Source: Plectrocnemia conspersa
Lineage: Eukaryota; Arthropoda; Insecta; Trichoptera; Polycentropodidae
Reading direction: 5' to 3'
Assembly (NCBI GenBank): GCA_009617715.1
Contig: VTFK01000275.1
Location: 662,059-726,058 of the forward strand
DNA length: 64,000 nucleotides
This document shows positions 1-12,227 of this stretch, piece after piece (position 1 is the first letter of the stretch; each line of letters begins with the position of its first letter). The position numbers and the translations under genes are program-made. Under the pieces are notes generated by a model. That model saw only the letters and a program-made list of their open reading frames with translations, ran no database searches and was not told where the DNA came from.

Positions 1-690
1 AATGACACAGTATGGCACTTTTGACACTAAAAGGCAGACGGTTAACGGAAGTCCATCTCCACAGAGAGTCTAAATCACTTTGTAGAGAGAAGGAGTCCAC
101 AACAGATCGAATTCATTTATATAATTTTAAATCATCTGCGTACAGAAGAAAACTTGAATTTGTAATTGCTGTATTTATGTCATTAACAAATAACACAAAA
201 GCAGAGGGCCCAGATTGGATCCTTGAGGAGCCCCCGAAGGGGTAAAATATTCCTTTGATAATTGTCCACCATAGGTAACAAACTGTCTACGATTGCTTAA
301 ATAACTTGAGAATAACCGAGTTAAATTATCTGAGCAACCGAGGTTCGACAATTTATTTAATAATAACCTATGACAAACTTTGTCAAAGGCTTTCTCAAAA
401 TCTGTATACACGACGTCTACTTGAATTCCCGCATCGAGATAAGTTGTCACCGTTTTGATGAACGACAGAAGGTTAGTAATAGTAGAACGGGCAGGATGAA
501 ACCCGTGCTGTTGGTCTAACAAAACTTGCCGAAAATGATTATAGAGATATTTATGAATAATTATTTCAAATAATTTAGCAGGAGCTGACAACACTGCGAC
601 TGGTCTATAATTCTTAATATATAATTTGTCAACCTTTTTTTTATGAATAGGGGTGACTTTTGTGCATTTCCATAGATCAGGAAATACAAT
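1..690 (-). pseudogene. Jockey-type non-LTR reverse transcriptase, broken copy (runs off window start)
   Basis: On the minus strand, 702 to 175 reads as the N-terminal and central part of a Jockey-clade reverse transcriptase: the FPDLWKC and TPIHKK start, the NYRPVAVLS block, the QHGFHPARST block, the first catalytic motif region (TDFEKAFDKVCHRLL) and the PSGAPQGSNLGPLL block. The frame then breaks near 200, where a T is missing relative to the 36-kb copy. The YADD active-site region follows at about 130-120 in another frame, with a TGA where that copy has a Cys codon. Homology to the 36-kb copy stops abruptly at about 685. It is a dead, 5'-truncated element and its 3' end lies outside the window. 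Family assignment is firm; activity is excluded by the breaks. Confidence 0.88.
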
Positions 691-702
691 AATAAAATAC
701 AA

Positions 703-1264
703 TCTGTCTATTTGGACTAATCAATTTTTATATTATACATTTATATATTTTTTTTCTCTTTTTTCTTAGCAAATAGGCATTTGAGAAAGAAAAAAAAAAG
801 TATGTTAAAAGTCTCCCATTGGAGGCTTTTGTAAAAATTAGTGAGTATTATAAAAATTTTTAGTAAATAACCCTATATTTATTTAATTTTAGAACACAAT
901 CAACATCAGTGGACAATCATTTATATTATTATGGCACTCCAGAGCATGTCAAATATTTTTTTGCGTTTTTCAAATTACAATAAAAAATACAAACAGTTCT
1001 TATAATAGTACACAAAAAATCTTGTTATCGAAATATCTGAAAACCCCGAGATTGATCAACTTGATAATTAAAATGAAACGATACGCTTTAATAAAAATAT
1101 ACTCTTAAATCAAAGGAAAAAAGAACAGTTTTTGAAATAGATGTAACCGACAAACGCATAATTTAAATGTGTGTTAATAAATATAATACATTTATATATT
1201 TTAGTATATAATCTAAGTTAAACTTATTTGATAGTCTTAATTGAAAAAAAATGAGTGGGAGAAA
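703..1264. other. AT-rich spacer, no gene seen
   Basis: A/T-dominated sequence with poly-A and poly-T runs and short open frames only. Nothing recognisable on either strand. Confidence 0.6.
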
Positions 1265-1560
1265 TAGTTTTACAGCCACGCGTTGTTCGTCGCATTAGAG
1301 ATTTTCCCTGGCAATGAATTCATTTTCCGGCTGCGGATGCTGACAACAGACAAATTTGTCAGCCGGTTGACTGTATCCCATAGTCTCTAGCCCGTAGTCT
1401 AGCAGTTAGGCGAATGCACAAACAACAAACCCCGAACTTGCACCGAGAGCAATTCAATTTAACAGAAAGTTCGCAACTTTTCATCCGACGCCCGCCGAAC
1501 CCATCTTTCCCCTCTGCCCAACAGACACTTGCTCCTATGCTAATTAATTTCAACGTTGAC
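1265..1560. other. GC-richer islet, possible conserved non-coding element
   Basis: Base composition rises sharply against the AT-rich flanks and CpG is retained. It holds a dyad, GCTGACA at 1339-1345 and TGTCAGC at 1357-1363, whose right arm overlaps the palindrome GACAAATTTGTC (1349-1360). A 64-codon minus-strand frame (1359-1553) has no recognisable domain and I do not call it a gene. An enhancer-like role is inference from composition and motifs. Confidence 0.3.
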
Positions 1561-2009
1561 TATTACTATCAAGTATTTTTTTAACAAGGCTATTACTTAA
1601 CCATATACAACAACAATGAACTTCATCAAAAAGTAATAGTGTCAGATGAAATTTAAATATATCACTAAAACAGAACAATAAAATGTTCCTTAAATCACAC
1701 TTTTATTTTATTTTAATTAATATATATTTATAAATACATATTTTAATTAATATGTATTTTTCAAATAACTTCATAAATGGCTAAATTCACCTGCTTGTAA
1801 ATCAGAATGTTGAAAATAAAGTAACATTTTAGCACTTTATTTACATTTAATACTATCGAAATAAATAAAACCCTAATACACATATATTTCCTTGATAGTA
1901 TCTTTAAAATCAAAATTAAATACATTAATATTGACAATAAAATAATATTGAAAATATATATACATAGGTATATAGATAGTGTACAAATTCTAAAATTAAC
2001 TATTAGGAA
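1561..2009. other. AT-rich spacer, no gene seen
   Basis: Long A/T runs and TTAATTAATAT-type words. No feature supported. Confidence 0.6.
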
Positions 2010-2290
2010 TTCGGGTGTACGGCCCGGTTAACCCGTTCACCGCCGCCGTCGCCTACAACGGCCCGGGGCTGTTCGCATGTAACGCCGCGCGAGAGACAAT
2101 CATCACTTTACATACATAATGAACACGACATAATAACGCTCGTTCGCGACAATGTATACCCACCCTGGCTTCTTTGTCTCCCTGTTCTCGTGTGGAATCA
2201 TCGCTAATTTTGACATTACACGCGTATTCAAATCGGACATTGTTGCGCGACGCCCGGGGCGTGGTGGCGAATTTCGGTTGAAATTGGATG
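2010..2290. other. GC-rich, CpG-retaining islet
   Basis: Dense CpG (GCCCGG, CGCCGCC, GCGCGAGAG) in an AT-rich neighbourhood. No open frame of useful length, no domain, no clear splice structure. Candidate conserved non-coding DNA. Confidence 0.3.
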
Positions 2291-2532
2291 GGCTATGAAA
2301 AACAATTGTGTCAAATCAAAAAATAATGAAAATGTATTTTTAAAAGCAAAAATATTATGGAAGCTTATTGTTTTGCTGCAGTGGTTAAAATCGCGTAGAT
2401 TAATTACGAATTATTTAGATATTGAAATCAGATTTAAATCTGCTTAGTAAAAATAAGAATAACAAAACAGTCTCAATCTGAAAAAATATTGATAGCACTT
2501 GTGTGTGGTAATTTTTATTTTTTTTTATTTAA

Positions 2533-2712
2533 AGAGGGCCCAAGTTGCACAAAGAGAAACACTTGAAGGGGTGAAATATTATTTCGAAAATCGATTGCCA
2601 TCGATTATGAACTGTCAATGATCGCTAAAATAGCTCAAGAATATTAGAATTAACATTTTTTTACTAATAACCTACGACAAACCTTGTCAAAGATTTTTTT
2701 GAAATTATACAC
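2533..2712 (-). mobile_element. Jockey-type element fragment (internal reverse-transcriptase piece)
   Basis: The plus strand here matches positions 205-400 of the window at moderate identity: the AGAGGGCCC block, the GAAGGGGT.AAATATT block and the CCTACGACAAACCTTGTCAAAG block. It is therefore a small, old minus-strand piece of the same Jockey family, covering the segment between the PSG.PQG and AFDKVCH motifs. Heavily diverged with no open frame. Confidence 0.7.
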
Positions 2713-3424
2713 TTACTATTAAAAATAAATTTATATTTTGACTGTAAATTTTTTTAATTATAAATATTATAAAAATCATTAGATTACATATTATATGATA
2801 TTGTTATATACATATTATTTCATGTTTGGCTTATTCAATATAAAAACATAAATTAACCAAAAATGACATTGATAAGTAATGCCAAGAAATATTTATTCAA
2901 CAATTACTCAATTAGAATTGGTGATTACAAATCGAATTATACAATTTTCGAGCGCAAAACACACACCCACAGATAAAAGTTTTTCAACGTACACATACAC
3001 ACGTTCGTGCATTTACGCAGATATGGATGAGAAAGACGTAAAATTAAATAAATTATTCAATTTTACGGGACGTTTAATTCGCGCGCGCGAACGGGATAAA
3101 ACGTAGACGTTTAAATGCAATAATATTTCGCGAATTATGCAAAGACGCGAGCCGTGTCCTTTGGGCGTGAAACGCGATTAAAAATATTTCATTTGAGTTG
3201 TATGAAATAATGAAATTATATTCTGAAATAAGCACGAGTCGCGTACGGTGTGTGCTACTGCGAAACTATAGGTCTAGAATGCATAATATTAATTATATTA
3301 TGTAAAATTCCTTCACATAACGCGAACCGAAATGTGTAATAAATATATATTTATTTTATTATTCGTATCAATTTGGATGCTACTTTCAAACGTCGCTTAA
3401 CTAAATTTGATTAAGATCATTTTG
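2713..3424. other. AT-rich spacer with a short CpG-rich patch
   Basis: Mostly AT-rich. Positions 3060-3260 are richer in CpG (GCGCGCGCGAACGGG). A 75-codon frame at 2879-3106 shows no recognisable domain and is not called. Confidence 0.4.
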
Positions 3425-3427
3425 TAA

Positions 3428-4428
3428 TGCCTGCACTATACTAAGTAGAGTAAACGAGCACACTGTCACAAATTTCATATGCCGTCCGGACGGCGGCTTC
3501 TGTCACGTACAGCCGGCATATTTGCGCGCGATCAAAAAAAGTGCCAAATAATCGCAATTTGTAAATTGTCATATTATTAAAATTACGTGGGTTAAATTGT
3601 GTGAGCACTCATTAATACAATATCAATTAAAACTTTCCGGTCGTAAATATTCAATTTACACAAAATCTTTGTCGGCTTTTGCAAAATGCCATAAGGCATA
3701 AAAATGATACTTCAGAATACGAACACCATATCTGTGACTATACTAGAATTTGTCACCATCGATTCTAAATAAGAATTCGTTATGGTGTGACATTTATATA
3801 AACCGATCTAGCAAAATACATAAGAATATTCAAAACGATTTTTTTTAACAAAATCAAGTATCACTAATTATTTTTTAATTATTTAATTTTATATGAAAAA
3901 AATATAATAACGATATCTATTAAAATAATATACTATTAAAAATATAATTAATCCCTTTTGGTGCCCTAAAATATTCAAAGATGTCAGTAAGAGTCTGTTG
4001 AAGTCCCCGATAAGCATGTGGTATTATAACTTGACCACGAGACCACGATGCAGCGCTCTACATGCATGTTAACCATAGGACGCCTACGCGCATACTGAAA
4101 TTGAACCGAATTATTCGTTCTATCTCAGTTTGCGAAACACTATATCATAATCTCTCTCACTCTCGTCACTTAACACGCAAGAGAGCGAAAGGGGAAGTAT
4201 CTCACCGCTCGCTCTCGAAAGAGCAGCTCCGACCTTAGTCCCTTTGACTCGGAAAATAATGCCGACAATGTTTGGAAGTACTTGAAGCTGGCCAAGTTGA
4301 CTGAATTACCCCCACTTTACCTCCGTTTTGGTAACCTCAGAGAGATTTTAGAGCGGGCAGAACCGAACTCACTATATTCTCCGTCCTTGGCTAACCTTGG
4401 CCAACTTCCAAAGAGTGTAGTGCAGGCA
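3428..4428 (+). mobile_element. Harbinger-like MITE, copy 1 (TIR, TAA target duplication)
   Basis: The left end starts TGCCTGCACTATAC and the right end closes with its inverted counterpart (GAGTGTAGTGCAGGCA). The element is bounded by TAA at 3425-3427 and TAA at 4429-4431. Two further copies lie at 20.2 kb (direct) and 33.0 kb (inverted). All share a block with ACACTG...CATATGCCG and GCGCGCGATC, a block ending ATGCCATAAGGCAT, and a CpG-rich distal part with CTCTCTCACTCTCGTCAC. No transposase is encoded. A 3-bp TAA duplication is typical of PIF/Harbinger; the superfamily call rests on that alone. Confidence 0.72.
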
Positions 4429-4745
4429 TAACATTGACTTGAATTTGAACCATACTGCTAGTTTTTTTTTTCTCGAAAACTGTTTTTTAAAAATTCTCGA
4501 AAAATATATTTTTTTATTATCATCATAAAATGTATTATAATAAAAAATAAATTAATATATTTTTTTAATGGTTTACAGCCACTTCAATTCAAAATACACA
4601 TACTAGTTTTAATTCCTTAAATTAACAGTGGCATTTAGAGCAGGTAGTATGTAAAGAAACAAAAAAAATTATATAACACTCGGGAAACATTTCTCGAAAA
4701 TATAAGTTTTATGACTAACTCTAGGCATTACAATTAACAAATATT
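4429..4745 (+). repeat. Flank shared with the 21.5-kb copy
   Basis: Sequence beyond the right TIR of copy 1 matches 21518-21850 beyond copy 2, including CATACTGCTAG, TTTACAGCCACTT, CATTTAGAGCAGGTAGTATG and ATGACTAACTCTAGGCATTA. The third copy (33 kb) lacks it. The MITE therefore sits inside a larger repeat or a segmental duplication at these two loci. Confidence 0.65.
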
Positions 4746-7200
4746 TCGTTATAGCTTTATTTAATATTTGCTGGTCAACAATAATAAGAATGCAAGGATT
4801 AATAACTTAATAATGATTATATTATTAAGTTTTTAGTCAGCTAAATAAAAAGAGGCAATATTTATATGTAATATATCAATAATACAATAATATATTGTAA
4901 TTTAAGATGGCCGTTAATTAAACACGCATTAAGGAATAAATATTTCACCATTATACTACTATAAATGAATATAAATGTAAGCAATAAAAAGATTTTTAAT
5001 ATACAAAAATATATACTGTAATAATATAAGTTAATTCTATATTTTACGTATATTTTTCCATATATCTAAATATCTCAGAAATTTAAAACTTTTTCTTATT
5101 TGATAAAAATGAAAACATCAAAAAATGAGAAACAGTACTGTTAATCATAAGCGATATAATAACTAGTTTTTCTGTTTTTGCTAAGAGATCCTCTTTATAT
5201 AATACTCATTCCAGAAACACGCTATAGCTATTCTTGGTAAATATTGTTACATTAATATTTACTATGTTAAATGTTAAACGAATTTATGTTAAATGCCCAT
5301 TAATAATTAAAATCTTTAACGATATTATTATACAATATAATCAATTGGAATAATTGGATGATAGTCGATAAGTCAATGGAACCGAAAAGAGGGAAATATT
5401 CTAAAAGCAGTAATTGCTAATCGGATATGAATTAATTAACCTAATTAATAAGTACCTGTTGAATATACAGCATAGTCGCATTATTAATGTTTTATATTGT
5501 ATATAACTATATCGAAATTTAAACTTCACATTTGCACTCATACACTTAAGTTTTTGCTGGTTTTTATGTGTGCCTTTTTTCCCATCATGGTAAATTAAAA
5601 TCAATTATAATAAAACAAGATAAATTATCGACAATCAATAAAACTTTAAAATCGAATGCTTCATGCTTCACATATCTTTTCACTCGAGTAAAAAGCAATT
5701 AATGAACAATTCAGTTAATTAAGCAGCACTCACCCATGATTTATGATAATAAAAAGACAACCTATATAAAAGAACATATTTTATTTTCTTGATGATTATT
5801 TTTTTTTTTTGAGAATTACCAATAACTAATAATTGCCTCAGTGTAAAACTATAAAAAGAGACTTAATTGTACAAACAATGAATAAGATCTTCCTGAATGT
5901 GGAAGAACATTATTTTACCTACAATCCAAAAGAACCATTCCTTTCATACTTAATATAACAAGCAACAGATATTAAAAATAAATATTATTGTTATTTTTAC
6001 GCAATAAAATACTCTTTCGCATAATAATACTATATTATATATTCTACAATATTTCTCTTATTCAGATCATACATATTATTTTAATAATAAATTTTCTACT
6101 GTATTAGGCCTAATAGTATATACTTTTACAATTTTCTGAACACGTCTTATTCCCAAAAGTATCTCGTTCAATATACATATAACTACGAATATAAGTATAG
6201 GCGATAAAAAAATAACACTATCCGCTCGAATATCGACTCTCGTGTCTTTTGAATAAGGCGTGAAGAATAACCCTCAATCGCAGAAACAAATAAAAAGTGG
6301 GAACTGTCTCAGCTCCGACGTGCGGATAAAGGCTTGTATCTTTTTCAATAAAGCCTTCTATTGAAGCTGTGGTGCAAGCTTAAAGAACCGCGAACCATGG
6401 GTTTCAAATGCTCCGTGACCGAGATCTGTGCAAGGGTTGCCACACGATGATCGTTTATTGAAAATTCGTTTATTTTACATTAAATACTGAACCTTTATTT
6501 AAACGGGCATGTACGCAAAATAAAGGCTGCATTCGGCTCTTAAGCCATTTTTTACCTTAAGCTGACACAAAAAAGTAAACCTGAACTGTTGTCTATTTTA
6601 TCTAGTAATTCTTTAAATTTATAAAATGTCGCTCTATAGAATAATGTAAAGTTTGTAGTAAAGTGCAGTAAATATTTTTTTTAGAATACATTAACTGCTG
6701 CTGTTATATTTATAACGTATGTAAATTATCTACACCTTTTGGGACGCAGTAAAACGAAGCTCCCTCCCCACATACTCTAAGAGTAAGCGTGTATTAAAGG
6801 CTATTTTCCTGCAATTTCCCTGTTTTTTCTGTTTCTGATAGTTGCAACTTATTTTTAACAAAAACAAGTTACCCTTAAATTGTATTAACAGAATAAATGG
6901 ATCACTAAAAGAAGCTCTTATTTTTGAGGTTAAAAAGCAACACTGCCATTGTAAACACACCGCAAGCCCATCATTTCTGTGACAAGAAACTATGTAAATT
7001 ACAAACGGCACTCTTAAAAAACGAGTTAAACAACCGCCTACATTTTTACCTACTTAGTATATTCCATTTACAAATTTCTGAAATAATTTACGCTTTTAAA
7101 ATTTATTTTGTTAATAGTAAATACTGCTATAAATATAATTAAATAATTAAATTTACCTATATAGTGTTAAACATAATTAAAAATTGATTTGGTATCCGTG
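4746..7200. other. Long AT-rich stretch; small GC-richer patch at 6200-6450
   Basis: No coding, RNA or repeat feature is supported. Open frames here (for example 6730-7011 minus, 93 codons) have AT-driven composition and no domain. The patch at 6200-6450 is less AT-rich but unidentified. Confidence 0.5.
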
Positions 7201-7204
7201 ATTT

Positions 7205-7460
7205 TTATTTTGAGAAAAAAATATGTAGCCCTAACCAAAAGTCCCAGGAGCCAAGGCACTAGCGCCTTAGACGACCATATAACGACGCTGAAGCGATTCA
7301 TCACCCTATGCCAACGGTAAGTAGAGATCTAAGTTGTCAAAGGAACTCATTTGAGTCTGTGAAAGGAAGTCAATCTCCGGCAGATGTTAGATAGCTACCT
7401 TCCTTCCCACACTTCCAGCGCCAATGCCTCCCCAGTGGAGGTCCCACGGCCGTAGTGGCG
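7205..7460. repeat. Unidentified, compositionally distinct segment (possible short repeat)
   Basis: A 250-bp block of near-balanced composition with sharp edges against AT-rich DNA. No open frame, tRNA-like B box or TIR is visible. It could be a SINE-like or degenerate element; I cannot assign it. Confidence 0.25.
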
Positions 7461-8435
7461 TATCAAAAACTTATAAACCTATAGTATCGCACAACCGCAA
7501 ATTAATACTATTTAAGTATACTACGAAACATCTAATATATTATACATACATATATAAAGTATCAAAAGGTCATTAGTATCAGAATGGTCTTTGAAATATG
7601 AATATTTTATTTATTATTCAAGGTATCGTTTCGAGTATCGCAATTAAATTACAACATTTTCGCATCGTTTCGCGGTATTAAACAGTAGCAGTGTATATAC
7701 AGTGGGTTCAAACTTTAATTAGAAGTAAAAGCCGCTCCTTTGCATCTTGGACGAAGACCAAATTCAATTTCTATATTCTTTGCTAACTTGGAAATCTGCA
7801 GTCTTACTGGAAAACCAATGCGCCGCAAAACGCATAAAAAAGCTCTCTGTGCGATGTATAATTAAATTAATTCGTGAAGGAATATAGATGTAATTAAAAT
7901 TTACCTTGTAATAATAATGAATAGTTTTAATAATGTATAATAATATATAACAGTGAACTATGGTAATAAATAACATAAAAGAAATATATACATATTAATG
8001 TATATTTTATATTTTAAAAGTTTTAAAAGCTTTCTGCTTTGCCTTTAATCAATTTAATGCAGTGGTATTAGCGATATAAGTTGAGTTGGTTTTTTAAATG
8101 AAAAAATAATTAATTTGTATTTTATTTGGCAAAAGTAAAATATAGTCGGAATAGCATAAGTATTAAGAAAATTTTTTATTTACAAAAATGCAAAAAAGCT
8201 GTCTCAATTTTTATTTATAAAAATGCGCTATGATCGAAAATCGGTTCAAACTGCAAAGTGGCATATTTTGATTATACATTTAAATATGCAAATATTTTAT
8301 GTCACTGATTCCCAAACTATTAAGTCTTTTATTTATTATTTACTTATAAGCAGTGTTTTTTTCTCATAGAACGCACAGGAACAACGTTCCGGCTCATTTT
8401 TTCACAGGATTTTATAAGTTTTTAAAGTAACCTTA
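7461..8435. other. AT-rich spacer, no gene seen
   Basis: A/T runs, and short open frames without domains (for example 7764-7976 minus). Nothing supported. Confidence 0.55.
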
Positions 8436-8442
8436 AAAAAAT

Positions 8443-8790
8443 TATGTTTGGTCCATGTCCTATTAATAAAAATACCACAAAATTAACTGATACAAAGTCT
8501 GTTGATATTTCAAAATCTGATTTTGAGAAGGAAAATCAAACCAGAAATGACTGGTCAGACTGCTGGACTTATGATAAAAACTTACATCAAAAAAATAAAA
8601 CTTAGATGTACGCCTTGTGGAAAAGTTGGAACTCTTGAATTGAAACGAAAATGGAAACAAAACTTTCCAAAAAATGGACCAACAATATGCAAGAGACAAA
8701 ATCACATGGAGACAAAATTTGCTTACATAAAATTTGCTGCTTTTTAAACGTCATTATCATGCGAAAAAAAATATTACTGCAGGTTTTATT
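8443..8790 (+). pseudogene. Possible remnant of a hAT-type transposase N-terminus
   Basis: From the ATG at 8443 the frame reads MFGPCPINK... with a DWSDCWTYDK stretch, stops at a TAG near 8604, and resumes in another frame as LRCTPCGKVGTLELK and then LSKKWTNN. The order of W-x2-CW, a Cys-x2-Cys pair with G, and KKW resembles the N-terminal zinc-binding part of hAT-derived and ZMYM-like proteins. Similarity is weak and judged by eye, and there are at least one stop and one frameshift. It may instead be chance. Confidence 0.22.
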
Positions 8791-9655
8791 TGAACTGCAT
8801 ATAAAGGAAAATTTTAGTAAAAAAAATGTCAAATCCAATAATAAAGTTTCGTTGATAATTAATGAATATATAATATAAGAAAAATATTACTCTCATATTA
8901 TATGTTCGATAATGTATCAAAAGTATTGAAATATTTTTTCCGACAAATTTATTTTTGTACTAAGTAGAACTTGAAAAAGTAACTAATTTCTTACTCTTCA
9001 GTCTTATAGAATGACTTGCTTAAAAATTGCTAGCATGACATCTTCATTTTATTATAGTTCACCATTATACTAATCATAGACTAGAAGAACTAAAATAGAA
9101 ACCAACCGTCTTGAAAGTGTTATATTTACACAACAATAGAAGATAGATCTAGTGACCGAATAATAGCGGTATAATTGAAAAAATTTCAAGTACTACTATG
9201 TATTTTCTTGGAAGGAATGCGCGCTTAACAATACATTCTACCCTGTACTCATTACTATTGTTCCTCAACTCTTTAGTTACCGTTCGCCGGAGTGACCGTA
9301 ACTGGACCGTTTATATTAGGGTGTGAACACATTTTGCGGGTGTGTCCAAGAAACAGGCAATTAGCTAGCAAACATCCTATTCTGCGATTCACCATGGCTG
9401 TTTCAAAAATACATTTTTAACAATGGTTCATTTGGTCACAAAAAAAACGCCATGGAAACACAGCAGCAGAGACGAACCATGAGATTGTATGGATACAATA
9501 CTAATTCCGGCGTCTATTTGGCTGCATTTGCATTTGCCCTCAAAACCCTTAAAATGTAATATTAGTGATATCAATTTTTTACGTTTTAAAATGTATTTCT
9601 ATCCCAAATACCACTACAAACAGTAGCTGCAATATCTTTTCTAGTTCACTTCAAC
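8791..9655. other. AT-rich spacer, no gene seen
   Basis: No coding or structural feature recognised on either strand. Confidence 0.5.
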
Positions 9656-10040
9656 CAACACTCTCGTAATCGATTCTTGTACGCGATTCACGAGTGCGCG
9701 TTTCATTACCATACGGCAATACTTTTGTCGGTTTCAACTCTCGAAACGTAGCTGCACGCCCAATTATGGCGCACTCGTGTATCCGCACGAAATCTCTCGA
9801 GCGGATTTTTGTATGTAGTATGCAGGTTGCATTTCCGGTTCCGGTCTAAAAAGAAACTCGCCAGGGGTTTTTTATGCGCGGCCCCGCAGCCTCTCAGACT
9901 CGCATCCCCCCACCCATCGCGTTTAATGACGGCGCGTTTTGATTATGCAGCTCTGCTCATTACCGACGAGGGCGCGTCGCAACACAAAGATGCCACGTTT
10001 GCAATTTAATTACGAACTTCTCTCTCGCTCTTTCTCTTCT
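9656..10040. other. GC-richer islet with homeodomain and POU-like cores
   Basis: CpG-retaining block containing TTTTTTATGCGCGG near 9870 (Caudal-like TTTATG), TGATTATGCA at 9940-9949 (an octamer-like ATTATGCA) and AATTTAATTACG near its right edge. A 66-codon plus frame (9809-10009) has no domain. Enhancer-like conserved DNA is the likeliest reading, as inference. Confidence 0.3.
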
Positions 10041-10660
10041 ATAGGAAAGGTACTCACGTTGTTTTTAGATGGATTGTAAAAAAAAAAAATTAAAAGCCTT
10101 GTGATTAATTCAAAGATAGCTCTTTGCCATTCTGGAACTTGGCCACACGGAAAACCGAAACTATGCTATGCTATGAAAACCGAAAGCATCTATCGAAGTT
10201 TATGACCACAACATCAAATTGGCATATTATTCTTTGGAAATGTGTTTTGGAGAGTTAACTGAAGACCATTACTCGCGACAGCTTAGGTAGGAAGTCGGGC
10301 CTAGCCTCAGTCGCGTGTACCATTAGCAACTATATTTTAGTAAGGATTGTAGTTACTAACGGACCAAAATAAGTTATGCTTATGCAATTACTAAAAAGAA
10401 CTGGCTGCCTAAAACCTGAATAAACCACAATCGCATTTAATATACCATTATTATTCATTATTTAATAATACAATAATAAAAAAAATGTATTTATTGAACA
10501 AATAAATTTTATCAAACAGATTTTTTTAATATAATTCAACCATTAACTAACAGCATGTAAAAATTAATTTCATAAATCATTGAATCAATTAAAATTGGTC
10601 TGAAAGAATAAAACTAGAAATGCATTTTTACTTTTTTTCGATATTACAATAATGAAATTG
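10041..10660. other. AT-rich spacer, no gene seen
   Basis: No feature supported. Confidence 0.5.
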
Positions 10661-11040
10661 TTATTTTACTTGACTTTTCGCTTCGCAGCCGTTTTTCCCC
10701 ATTCGTGGGGAGAAAGTGCCCATTTTACCCTTGTAGATATATATTTTTACAAAACAAATATTTGAATTTCTATCGAGCTCTGAAACAGCTTAAGTTTAAT
10801 ATGAAATGTAATCAAATTATCCACCTCACCTCGGCGACGACTTTCCAAGTCTCGGCCCTTCCTCTCGCCGTATCATGAATTGGAAATGTAATTTTCTTTT
10901 TACAACCTCAAATTATTTTTCAAACAATAACTTATGCGCTCTCAGTGAGTATTTTCACCCCAAAGCCTCCCACGGTTTTACGACGGGGCGAAATTCGAAA
11001 ATTAACCGAACGCGATCGTTGGTGTCTACAAACCTTTATA
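10661..11040. other. Mixed-composition islet
   Basis: Contains CpG-bearing patches (CTCGGCGACGAC, GTTTTACGACGGGGCG) near 10830-11010. The 77-codon plus frame at 10875-11108 shows no domain. Candidate non-coding conserved DNA, low confidence. Confidence 0.2.
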
Positions 11041-11952
11041 TTCAAAGTGAGAATTTGGAGCAAAATTGTTTTTATTTGTTTCTTATACATCTACTTATTA
11101 TAGTTTAATTATATTATATAAGGGTATATTTAAATATTTTTTAATGCCTAGGAGCGTAATGTATATATTGGTTAATAATAAAAAAAACTTAAGACAATGC
11201 TGCTATATTGTAAATCTGATTCGCCAAATATAATAACATATTATATGTGAAGGAAAATAGTATTTTAACAACTACAACATAATATTTTTGCTGGAAATAA
11301 ATTTTGGATTTGTAATATAATATATAAGTTTAAATTGCAGAAAAAAGTTTAACAATATTTTTAATATTGTCATTAAATATAAAATTTATTCTTTCATAAA
11401 GTGAAAATATTTTAAAATCTAATATTAATACTACAATACTATACAAACGCCACATTTTAATAATGGTATAAAACCAGATTGAAATCCTTTAATGAAAACT
11501 TAATTTGTTTCTACAGAAAATTACGCATTTCAAAAAGCTTTCCTAAATAATTTGATTAACTTGAATTGAGCAAAGTTTGAAAAAAATGGTATTTAATATA
11601 AATACACTTAAATATCTGGGAGATGGGAGAGTTCGCGTATCGCATTTTCCCCTTAATCTCTATTGCCTACGTTTCGATATTCAATAGTGGGGTCATCATC
11701 TGGAGTAAACTCCTATTCTTATATTTTTTGGTTCATATTTTCTGAACATATTATTCCAAATTATACTTCTTAAGCACAAATACGAAAAAATTATTGTTAT
11801 TATATGAACGTCTTTTTAAATTATATATATTATAGGCTATTAAAATTTATTAATTATAAAAAAAAAACACAAATATATAAACCTTAATGCGTGATCTTAT
11901 CATAAATGTATAGCATAACTAAATTCAGTTAAAATTTCTGTACCAAAATATT
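11041..11952. other. AT-rich spacer, no gene seen
   Basis: No feature supported. Confidence 0.5.
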
Positions 11953-12227
11953 TCCATCGAGATCGTAGAAATAATCTGATGGCAAACGAGATGGAAAAAA
12001 TTACACAGTATGGCATTTTCCGACACTAGAGGCATACAGTTGACAGAAGCTCATCTCTATAAAGAATTTAAATCGCTTTGTAGAAAGGAGGATCCCGTAA
12101 CAGATCCAATGCATTTAAACAATTTTCAATAATCTGCACACAGAATAAAACTCCCTGTATTTATATCATTAATAAATAACGTAAAGAGCATAGGACCCTT
12201 GAAGAACCCCCGAAGAGGAATATACTA
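11953..12227 (-). mobile_element. Jockey-type element fragment (region around the YADD motif)
   Basis: The plus strand matches window positions 3-245 and the reverse complement of about 36800-37080: GTAGAAATAA.CTGATGGC, ACACAGTATGGCA, AAATCGCTTTGTAGA and CTTGAAGAACCCCCGAAG. It is a diverged minus-strand piece of the same Jockey family with no open frame. Confidence 0.75.

Noticed and set aside
12..245. 77-codon plus frame at the window start
   Set aside because: Antisense of the Jockey reverse-transcriptase fragment, which reads on the minus strand.
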